A DNA stretch of 18,755 nt from Candidatus Cibiobacter qucibialis (lineage in GTDB: Bacteria > Bacillota > Clostridia > Oscillospirales > Ruminococcaceae), in NCBI GenBank assembly GCA_004000625.1, contig SAUS01000053.1, forward strand, positions 1 to 18,755. Direction: 5' to 3'. A program made the position numbers and the translations under genes. The notes beneath the pieces were generated by a model that saw nothing but the letters and a program-made list of their open reading frames with translations, was not told the DNA's origin and ran no database searches. The first letter of the stretch is position 1. Each line of letters starts with the position of its first letter. Below are positions 13,136 through 18,755 of this stretch, piece after piece.

Positions 13136-13546
13136 TTAATAGGCCATGATGTCCTTTACACTGCCGGACATGGAGAACAGCTTGGCGGACAGGTGGTCCA
13201 GGTAGATAATACCCAGCTTCAGGCCGGTTTCCTCGTTGTACATATCGGCCAGCTGCGGCATAATCTTGAATGCGGCGGCCTGTGCTTCGGGGGTATTGTC
13301 AAAGTTGGCAGTACCCTGCACGCGCAAAAACTCGCCCTTTTCGTTGCAGGCGCAGATTTCTAGGTTGGTGTTGTCCAACAGCTGCTTGTATGCGGCCTTG
13401 TGCTTGCCGATGCCCAGGCACAGGTGGTCCTTGTACCACATGGCAAAGCCCAGCGGGCGCACGCGCGGCAGATAGCCATCCACCGTGGCAAGATAAAAGG
13501 TCGGGTTGTCCTTCAAAAACTGCATAATTTCTTCGCTTGGGGTCAT
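13136..13546 (-). CDS. Pyridoxamine 5'-phosphate oxidase-like flavin-binding protein
   Basis: Protein of 136 residues with the split-barrel PNPOx-like fold. It has the typical opening EEIMQFLKDNPTFYLATVDG, a strand RVRPLGFAMWYKDHLCLG, and the later GEFLRVQGTANF. These small proteins bind FMN or F420-like cofactors; most have no known substrate, and true PNP oxidase activity is unlikely. The start is ATG 13544-13546, preceded by GGAGGAG; an earlier in-frame ATG at 13564 overlaps that site. It follows dapL by 60 bp on the same strand, with only a small hairpin (CGGCTGC/GCAGCCG) and no T-run between them, so it is probably in the dapL transcript. No role in lysine synthesis is implied. Confidence 0.86.
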   Translation of the reverse strand: MTPSEEIMQFLKDNPTFYLATVDGYLPRVRPLGFAMWYKDHLCLGIGKHKAAYKQLLDNTNLEICACNEKGEFLRVQGTANFDNTPEAQAAAFKIMPQLADMYNEETGLKLGIIYLDHLSAKLFSMSGSVKDIMAY

Positions 13547-13606
13547 GGTTGCTCCTCCAATCATCCGCGTGTTATCAGGCTCGGCTGCGGGGCAGCCGGG
13601 TAATTA

Positions 13607-14797
13607 TTACAGGGTTTTCAGTGCGGCCACAATGCGGGCGGCTGCTTCCTTGGTCTTGGCGGCATCGCCAAATGCGGTCAGGCGGAAATACCCCTTGCCG
13701 CACTCGCCAAAGCCCTCGCCGGGGGTGCCAACAACATTGGCGGTCTCCAGCAGCCAGTCAAAAAACTCCCAGCTGCCCATGTTGTTGGGGCAGCGCAGCC
13801 AGATGTACGGGCTGTTTTTGCCGCCGCAGTACCACACACCGGCTTCGTCCAGTGCTGCTGCAATCACGGCAGCGTTCTGGCGGTAGTAGTCCAGGTTGTG
13901 CTGGATCTCTTTCATGCCTTCCTCGGTGAACACGGCTTCGGCGCCGCGCTGCACCACATAGGCAACGCCGTTGAACTTGGTGGTCTGGCGGCGCAGCCAC
14001 ATCTTGTTCAGGCTCTGGCCGTCAGAGACAATGGCCTGCGGCACAACGGTGTAGCCGCAGCGGGTGCCGGTAAAGCCTGCAATCTTGGAGAAGCTGCAAA
14101 CCTCAACGGCGCAATCCTTAGCGCCCTCAACCTCATAGATGCTGCGGGCCAGACCCGGTTCGCTGACAAAGCATTCATAGGCGGCGTCAAACAGGATCAG
14201 GGCGTTGTTGGCCTTGGCCCAGCGCACCCACTCTTTCAGCTGGTCCACGGTGTAGGTGGCGCCGGTGGGGTTGTTGGGGCTGCACAGGTACACAATGTCG
14301 GCATGAACATTGTCATCCGGCATCGGCAAAAAGTTATTCTCGGCGCTGGCGGACATGTACAGGATCTTGCGCCCGGCCATCACGTTGTCATCCACATAAA
14401 CGGGGTAAACGGGGTCCGGAACCAGCACGGTGTTGTCCACATCAAACAGGTCCAGCAGGTTGCCCAGGTCGCTCTTGGCACCGTCGGATACAAAGATTTC
14501 GGCCATGTCCAGCTCCACACCGTGGCCGGCATAGTATTTCTGGATAGCGGAACGCAGGAATTCATAGCCCTGCTCGCTGGGGATATAGCCGTGGAAAGTC
14601 TCTTTCTTGCCCTGCTCCTCAACGGCTTTCAGCATGGCGTCGGTCACGCTTTTGGCCAGCGGCAGCGTTACGTCGCCAATGCCCAGGCGGATGATATCCT
14701 TATCCGGGTTGGCTTTCTGGTAAGCAGCAACCTTGTGCGCAATGGTGCTGAAAAGATAGCTTTCGTTCAGCTCGGAATAATGCTTGTTCAGTTTCAT
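13607..14797 (-). CDS. dapL: LL-diaminopimelate aminotransferase
   Basis: PLP aminotransferase (EC 2.6.1.83) that converts tetrahydrodipicolinate directly to LL-diaminopimelate with glutamate as donor, bypassing the acylated intermediates of the DapD/C/E route. It is 396 residues, as usual. Lys238 in CSFSKIAGFTGTR is the PLP lysine, and CSPNNPTGA (172-180) and FDAAYE (203-208) are standard fold-I aminotransferase motifs. The start is ATG 14795-14797, with GAGGGAG at 6-nt spacing; an ATG at 14815 lies upstream of that site and is rejected. dapF, the next enzyme, is upstream on the same strand, so the window holds the last steps to meso-diaminopimelate. A palindrome lies in the upstream region. 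Confidence 0.96.
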   Translation of the reverse strand: MKLNKHYSELNESYLFSTIAHKVAAYQKANPDKDIIRLGIGDVTLPLAKSVTDAMLKAVEEQGKKETFHGYIPSEQGYEFLRSAIQKYYAGHGVELDMAEIFVSDGAKSDLGNLLDLFDVDNTVLVPDPVYPVYVDDNVMAGRKILYMSASAENNFLPMPDDNVHADIVYLCSPNNPTGATYTVDQLKEWVRWAKANNALILFDAAYECFVSEPGLARSIYEVEGAKDCAVEVCSFSKIAGFTGTRCGYTVVPQAIVSDGQSLNKMWLRRQTTKFNGVAYVVQRGAEAVFTEEGMKEIQHNLDYYRQNAAVIAAALDEAGVWYCGGKNSPYIWLRCPNNMGSWEFFDWLLETANVVGTPGEGFGECGKGYFRLTAFGDAAKTKEAAARIVAALKTL

Positions 14798-14821
14798 CTT
14801 TCGCTCCCTCTGCATTTTAAC

Positions 14822-14872
14822 ATGATACTGTAGCGGTTAGGAATCCTAAATGATATGTCTGTATGGTATCAT
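14822..14872. promoter_or_regulatory. Nested inverted repeats upstream of dapL (candidate operator)
   Basis: TTAGGA-A-TCCTAA (14837-14849) lies between ATGATAC (14822-14828) and its inverse GTATCAT (14866-14872). On the minus strand TTGAAT, 17 bp, TACCAT forms a possible weak promoter just upstream. The symmetry suggests a regulator site, but no regulator is identifiable. Confidence 0.35.
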
Positions 14873-14994
14873 AAAACGCCGCCACATTCAAGAAAAAACG
14901 CGAAAATCCCCCTTTACAATCAGCAGAATTTCCGCCCTCATTCTTTGTTTCATATGGCTCTTGAACATTCATCTCTGGCCCTGCCATACATTCA

Positions 14995-15066
14995 ATTTCT
15001 AATTCCTCATTCCTAATTTCTAATTTGAGAAAACTCCTAACGCCTACTTCCTAACTCCTAACTAAC
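14995..15066 (+). repeat. Heptamer-repeat array downstream of dapF
   Basis: Two blocks of period-7 units: ATTTCTA/ATTCCTC type at 14995-15029, then AACTCCT/AACGCCT type at 15032-15066. The array ends one base before the dapF stop codon. The first block is repeated at 18647-18677, and the second resembles 11577-11611. The rest of 14873-14994 is AT-rich, and I see nothing assignable in it. Confidence 0.75.
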
Positions 15067-15067
15067 T

Positions 15068-15922
15068 TTACACTTCCACGCAACCCACAAACGCCGTCTC
15101 CGCCGGGCCGGTCATCAGGATGTTGTCATCCGCCGTGATGGTGATGGAAAGGGTGCCGCCCAGCAGGTGTACATCCACCGGAACATTGCGGGGGCACACG
15201 CCGCGCAGCACCAAAGCGGCCACCGTGGCACAGGAGCCGGTGCCGCAGGCGAACGTCTCGCCGCTGCCGCGCTCCCAAACCCGCATCACTACGCTGGTGG
15301 GGCTTTCGATATAAACAAACTCGGTGTTGACCCCTTCGGGGAACGCCGGGTGGTGCTCAAACTCCGGGCCGATTGCAGCCAGCGCATGGCCGGTGGGCAA
15401 GGTGTCGCAATCCGGCCATTCAATGATGCAGTGCGGGTTGCCGGTGCTGATGCAGGCGGCATCCCAGGTTTTGCCCGCTGCCGTCAGCGGGGCGTGGACC
15501 AGCGGCCCGGCCCCCAACCCAACGGCGGGCAGGGTGTCCGCCATCGCAGAAAAATGTCCCATTTCGGCCTGCCACAGCCCTTCGCCTTTGCGGTGCAGCG
15601 TTTTACGGCCCGCCATCAGGGTGTCGATCTCGATCACATCCTTCGGCACGCCGTGCGTGTACAAAAACTGCGCCACACAGCGCACCCCGTTGCCGCACAT
15701 TTTGCCCTCGGAGCCATCCGCGTTGAACATCCGCATGGTGGCGTCGCCGTCCGCCGTCAGCGGCGGGCAGATGCAGATAATGCCGTCCGCCCCAATGGAA
15801 AAATGCCGGCGGGAAAGTTTTTGGCTCCAGGCGGCAATCTCCGCAGGCAGGCCGGTTTCGCGGCAGTCAAGATAGATATAGTCGTTGCCGCAGCCGTGCA
15901 TTTTGGTAAAGTGCAGTTGCAT
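15068..15922 (-). CDS. dapF: Diaminopimelate epimerase
   Basis: Cofactor-independent epimerase that converts LL- to meso-diaminopimelate, the lysine precursor and peptidoglycan cross-linking residue. It is 284 residues, close to the family norm. Both catalytic cysteines are present: Cys76 in KMCGNGVRC and Cys226 in ETFACGTGSC, the thiol pair that acts as base and acid. The N-terminal MHGCGNDYIYLD is the standard DapF opening. ATG 15920-15922 has GGAGG at 7-nt spacing. It lies upstream of dapL on the same strand with a 270-bp gap, mostly AT-rich and ending in heptamer repeats, so the two may or may not share a transcript. No clear promoter is visible upstream. Confidence 0.97.
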   Translation of the reverse strand: MQLHFTKMHGCGNDYIYLDCRETGLPAEIAAWSQKLSRRHFSIGADGIICICPPLTADGDATMRMFNADGSEGKMCGNGVRCVAQFLYTHGVPKDVIEIDTLMAGRKTLHRKGEGLWQAEMGHFSAMADTLPAVGLGAGPLVHAPLTAAGKTWDAACISTGNPHCIIEWPDCDTLPTGHALAAIGPEFEHHPAFPEGVNTEFVYIESPTSVVMRVWERGSGETFACGTGSCATVAALVLRGVCPRNVPVDVHLLGGTLSITITADDNILMTGPAETAFVGCVEV

Positions 15923-15965
15923 AAAGTGCCTCCTTGTTGTGCGGTGTGGAAAGAATCAAATAAAA

Positions 15966-16108
15966 GAATAAAGAATAATGGTTGTGTGATGCCCATGGCA
16001 TCACATTTTAATCAGGCCAACCACTCCGGCAAAAAGCATTCTAGCCAGAGCAGCCCGCCTGTTTTATTCGCGCCGCCGCGGGCGGCGCACCAACATGATT
16101 CTTTATTC
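15966..16108. repeat. Second type of palindromic element (~143 bp)
   Basis: The ends 15966-15986 (GAATAAAGAATAATGG...) and 16088-16108 are inverted repeats matching at 18 of 21 positions. Inside are two perfect hairpins: TGTGATGCC-CAT-GGCATCACA (15985-16005) and GCGCCGCC-GCG-GGCGGCGC (16070-16088). No gene is present. It lies directly beside element copy 5 and upstream of dapF. It is unrelated in sequence to the GGCAA elements. Confidence 0.6.
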
Positions 16109-16121
16109 ATTATTATTCATT

Positions 16122-16293
16122 GGCAACACCGCACAATTCCCGCCTGACGGCTTAAGCACCGCTCCGGCGGCTGCGGCACGGCATCTGCGTTGCCAAAATG
16201 CTCGATAAGACATCCAGTATTATCTGCGCTTTTGGCTTAGCATCTGCCGCACCTCGCTCGCCGTATCGGCACTTAGAATTGTGCGGTATTGCC
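16122..16293 (-). mobile_element. MITE-like palindromic element, copy 5 (short form, 172 bp)
   Basis: Complete short copy in inverted orientation, flanked by CATT at 16118-16121 and 16294-16297. Its terminal repeats differ at only one position, so it is the most symmetrical copy. It lies in the divergent gap between dapF and the acpP promoter. Confidence 0.93.
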
Positions 16294-16380
16294 CATTACT
16301 TCTAATCCTATATTATAGCATCCCGCTGCACCGGCGTACAGGGATGTGTAAGCTCCCGGATAAAAAAGTTGCCGGGAAAC

Positions 16381-16409
16381 TTGACAAGGCTGTGCAGATA
16401 CGATATAAA
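16381..16409 (+). promoter_or_regulatory. Promoter of acpP-proS
   Basis: TTGACA (16381-16386), exactly 17 bp, TATAAA (16404-16409): near-perfect sigma-A promoter about 90 bp before acpP. A weak hairpin TCCCGG/CCGGGA lies just upstream. Nothing else is seen in 16298-16380. Confidence 0.85.
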
Positions 16410-16498
16410 AGTACTATGACATTCTGTATATGTGTGCCCTGCGTGCTGATACCGGCATGGCAGAAATACGATATTGATACGGGTAAGGAGTAAAAGCT

Positions 16499-16738
16499 AT
16501 GGAATCCGAAGTTTTTGAGCGCATCCGCGATTATCTGGCTGACCAGCTTGACATCGAGGCTGAAAAAATCACCCCCGAAAGCGATATTATCAATGATTTT
16601 GGCGCAGACAGCCTGGATGTGATCGATATGATCACTACCCTGTCTGACGAGTTCGGGGTCGAGATCCCGGACGAGGAGATCGAAAATTTCCACACCGTGG
16701 GCGATGTGGTTGTCTATGTGGAAGAGCATATGCAGTAA
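16499..16738 (+). CDS. acpP: Acyl carrier protein
   Basis: Small acidic carrier protein of 79 residues. Ser38 in DFGADSLDVIDM is the 4'-phosphopantetheine attachment site, which carries growing acyl chains in fatty-acid synthesis. Length, charge and the helix pattern EEIENFHTVGDVVVYVEEH are standard. AAGGAG lies eight bases before the ATG. It is not beside fab genes; instead it is 47 bp before proS, and the two probably share the promoter at 16381. It might therefore be an additional ACP rather than the main one, but the sequence looks like a housekeeping ACP. Confidence 0.95.
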   Translation: MESEVFERIRDYLADQLDIEAEKITPESDIINDFGADSLDVIDMITTLSDEFGVEIPDEEIENFHTVGDVVVYVEEHMQ

Positions 16739-16785
16739 TGCGGCATGGAAGCATGCAGTTTTGTAAGAAAGTGTGAGGGGAACCA

Positions 16786-18225
16786 ATGGCAAACGATAAG
16801 AAAAAAATGGTCGAAGCAATCACCGCACAGGAAGTTGATTTCGCGCAGTGGTATACGGATATCTGCACCAAGGCAGAGCTGGTTGAATATTCCAGCGTCA
16901 AGGGCTTTGTTGTGTTGCGCCCCTATGGCTATGCAATCTGGGAGAACATCCAGAAAATTCTGGATGGCCGCTTTAAGGCAACCGGCCACGAAAACGTGGC
17001 CATGCCTGTGCTGATCCCCGAAAGCCTGCTGAAAAAGGAGGGCGAGCTGGTAAACGGCTTTGCCCCCGAAGTTGCCTGGGTCACTGCAGGCGGTTCTGAC
17101 CCGCTGGAAGAGCGCCTTGCTGTGCGCCCCACCAGCGAAACGATGTTCTGCGACCATTTCAGCCATGTGCTGCATTCTTACCGTGACCTGCCTATGCTGT
17201 ACAATCAGTGGTGCAGCGTGGTTCGCTGGGAAAAATCCACCCGCCCGTTCCTGCGCACCCGTGAGTTCTGGTGGCAGGAAGGCCACACCATCCACGAGAC
17301 TGCCGAGGAGGCCAAGGCTGAGACCGAGCAGCAGCTGAACTGCTATGCCGACTTTGCCGAGCATGACCTGTGCATCCCCGTGCTGAAAGGCCGCAAGACC
17401 GATAAGGAAAAGTTTGCCGGCGCCGAGGCTACCTACACCATCGAAGCCATGATGAAGGACGGCAAAGCCCTGCAGAGCGGCACCAGCCACTATTTTGGCG
17501 ATAAGTTCAGCCGCGCCTATGACGTTACCTTTACCGGCCGCGACAACACCCTGCAGTACCCCTTCCAGACCAGCTGGGGCGCTTCTACTCGTTTGATCGG
17601 CGCTATCATCATGACCCACGGCGATGACGACGGTCTGATCCTGCCCCCGGCCATTGCCCCGGTGCAGGTGGTCATCGTTCCCGTTGCCGCCCACAAACCC
17701 GGCGTACTGGACAAATGCCGCGAACTGGCTGCCGAAATCGGTAAGTATGCCCGCGTGAAGCTGGACGATTCCGACAAGCAGCCCGGCTGGAAGTTTGCCC
17801 AGTGGGAAATGAAGGGCGTGCCTGTTCGCCTGGAAGTCGGCCCCCGCGATATCGAGAACGGCCAGTGCGTGCTGGTCCGCCGCGATACCCGCGAAAAGCA
17901 GTTTGTGAAGTTTGAAGATCTGGCCACCGCAATTCCCGCCGCAATGGAAGCTCTGGCCAAGGATCTGTATGACCGCGCTTTGCAGAACCGCGAAAACCGC
18001 ACCTGGAGCGCCACCACCATGGACGAAGTGAAAAAGATCGTGTCCGAAAAGACCGGCTTTGTCAAAACCATGTGGTGCGGTGACCTGGCCTGTGAGGAAG
18101 CCATGAAGACCGAAGCAGGGCTTTCCAGCCGCTGCATGCCGTTCGAGCAGGAACACCTGTCCGACGTATGCCCGGTCTGCGGCAAGCCCGCCAAGAGCAT
18201 GGTCGTCTGGGGCATCGCATACTAA
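16786..18225 (+). CDS. proS: Prolyl-tRNA synthetase, short eukaryote/archaeal-type
   Basis: Class II aminoacyl-tRNA synthetase that charges tRNA-Pro. At 479 residues it lacks the editing insertion of the ~570-residue typical bacterial form and belongs to the eukaryote/archaeal-like group found in many clostridia. Visible signatures are RPTSE (114-118), motif 2 FLRTREFWWQEGHT (155-168), motif 3 around GASTRLIGAIIMTHGDDDG (~264-282), and a C-terminal zinc-type domain with CPVCGKP, ending in the family's terminal Tyr. ATG 16786 has GAGGGG upstream. It is downstream of acpP in the same unit and followed by a strong terminator. Without the insertion, clearing of mischarged Ala-tRNA-Pro would need a separate trans-editing protein, not seen here. 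Confidence 0.96.
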   Translation: MANDKKKMVEAITAQEVDFAQWYTDICTKAELVEYSSVKGFVVLRPYGYAIWENIQKILDGRFKATGHENVAMPVLIPESLLKKEGELVNGFAPEVAWVTAGGSDPLEERLAVRPTSETMFCDHFSHVLHSYRDLPMLYNQWCSVVRWEKSTRPFLRTREFWWQEGHTIHETAEEAKAETEQQLNCYADFAEHDLCIPVLKGRKTDKEKFAGAEATYTIEAMMKDGKALQSGTSHYFGDKFSRAYDVTFTGRDNTLQYPFQTSWGASTRLIGAIIMTHGDDDGLILPPAIAPVQVVIVPVAAHKPGVLDKCRELAAEIGKYARVKLDDSDKQPGWKFAQWEMKGVPVRLEVGPRDIENGQCVLVRRDTREKQFVKFEDLATAIPAAMEALAKDLYDRALQNRENRTWSATTMDEVKKIVSEKTGFVKTMWCGDLACEEAMKTEAGLSSRCMPFEQEHLSDVCPVCGKPAKSMVVWGIAY

Positions 18226-18232
18226 GCCAATC

Positions 18233-18270
18233 CCGGCAGTGCTGTTTTATGTGGCACTGCCGGTTTTTGT
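18233..18270 (+). terminator. Terminator of acpP-proS
   Basis: Perfect 10-bp stem CCGGCAGTGC/GCACTGCCGG (18233-18242 with 18254-18263), 11-nt loop, followed by TTTTTGT, seven bases after the proS stop. Confidence 0.95.
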
Positions 18271-18287
18271 ATGGGGAAAGAGGGTGA

Positions 18288-18594
18288 CTCCCCGCAGGGC
18301 GGGGAGATGTCGCGAAACGACAGAGGGGACCGAGCGCTGTTTGCGCGCTGTCCGCGCGGCGGACTGAAGGGTGATTCCCTGCGCAGAGCCTAAAATATAT
18401 GCTATGTTCCAGTTTTCCGGCGGCCAGAGGGCTGGCCGCCCTACCGCGCAATAAATGGCAAATGTCCGGTAATTTTCATACCAGTCCGGGGCGTCGAGGA
18501 CGCCACCCCCTACAACAATTTTGAGCCCCATCTCATGATTTTAAATGGATAATCAGGAGAACCCTCCCGGCGGGGTGAGGTCACCCCGCCCTAC
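18288..18594. repeat. Cluster of REP-like GC-rich hairpins
   Basis: Four stem-loops: 18288-18306 (CTCCCCGC/GCGGGGAG), 18419-18440 (GGCGGCCA/TGGCCGCC), 18491-18504 (GCGTC/GACGC core) and 18569-18590 (GGCGGGGTGA/TCACCCCGCC). The last three are each followed at once or within a few bases by CCCTAC-like sequence, so they look like copies of one repeat class. No coding sequence is credible in 18226-18755. Confidence 0.65.
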
Positions 18595-18646
18595 CCATAA
18601 AATTACTGCTCTTCCCCGATTTTTAACGCGAACCTTGCCCTTCAAA

Positions 18647-18699
18647 ATTTCTAATTCCTCATTCCTAATTTCTAATTAACGCCTCCCCCCTAACTTCTA
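18647..18699 (+). repeat. Heptamer-repeat array near the right edge
   Basis: Period-7 units starting ATTTCTA then ATTCCTC. The first ~31 bases are identical to the array at 14995-15025, and the units then degrade into CCTAACT. It runs straight into the left end of element copy 6. Confidence 0.7.
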
Positions 18700-18700
18700 A

Positions 18701-18755
18701 GGCAATACCGCATAATTCTAAGTGCCGATACGGCGAGCGAGGTGCGGCAGATGCT
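18701..18755 (+). mobile_element. MITE-like palindromic element, copy 6 (cut by window edge)
   Basis: First 55 bp of the GGCAATACCGC element, matching copies 1 and 4. The preceding CTAA (18697-18700) would be the left target duplication. Size class cannot be told because the window ends. Confidence 0.88.

Noticed and set aside
2837..16297. Assigning the elements to the IS5 group from YTAR-like targets
   Set aside because: CTAA and TTAG fit YTAR, but TTAC, TTTA and CATT do not, so the parental transposase family stays open.
2837..18755. Repeats as a CRISPR array
   Set aside because: Repeats are far apart, inverted in both orientations, 172-284 bp long and not separated by uniform spacers; no cas genes.

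Overview
The window looks like chromosomal DNA of a GC-rich gut Firmicute, most likely a Ruminococcaceae/Oscillospiraceae relative of Faecalibacterium, Subdoligranulum or Gemmiger. The grounds are the gene set (DapL-type lysine synthesis, an Rrf2 regulator beside cysK, SleC-like cortex-lytic protein, short eukaryote/archaeal-type ProRS), the strong GGAGG ribosome-binding sites and the consensus sigma-A promoters. The genus is an inference; no marker gene settles it.

Layout. 1-1772 (minus): an HD-domain protein and mnmA (tRNA 2-thiouridylase), stop and start abutting, with a promoter and a terminator. 1796-6737: a sulfur-assimilation region. cysK (minus) and an Rrf2/CymR-like regulator (plus) are divergent. 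They are followed by a decayed TRAP-transporter permease (dctM relic), then metY (O-acetylhomoserine sulfhydrylase) behind a long leader with its own promoter, small ORF and terminator. 7225-8619: sodium:alanine symporter. 8877-12334: a SleC-like protein with six peptidoglycan-binding modules and an M15-type peptidase, probably spore-cortex or cell-wall enzymes. 12478-13053: nitroreductase-family protein. 13136-15922 (minus): dapF, dapL and a flavin-binding PNPOx-like protein, giving the meso-diaminopimelate branch of lysine and peptidoglycan synthesis. 16499-18225: acyl carrier protein and proS from a consensus promoter. 18226-18755: non-coding, hairpin-rich.

The main discovery is a family of non-coding palindromic elements (MITE-like) present seven times in 18.7 kb: five complete and one cut by each window edge. 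Every complete copy has 18-bp imperfect terminal inverted repeats beginning GGCAA and is flanked by a perfect 4-bp direct repeat (TTTA, TTAC, TTAG, CTAA, CATT). There are two size classes: 172 bp, and 270/284 bp with an extra ~112-bp module made of hairpins. One copy splits the dctM relic, and removing the element plus one duplicated TTAC restores the reading frame exactly. Another sits in the 5' UTR of cysK, and two lie between a stop codon and its terminator. The elements carry open frames in several registers but no credible gene, so they must be moved in trans.

Other notable structures are the ~330-nt metY leader, a palindrome over the -10 of the cysK promoter, a 16-bp stem that buries the sleC ribosome-binding site, period-7 repeats of the TCCTAAC type directly after several genes, a second kind of ~145-bp palindromic element, and a cluster of REP-like hairpins near the right end.
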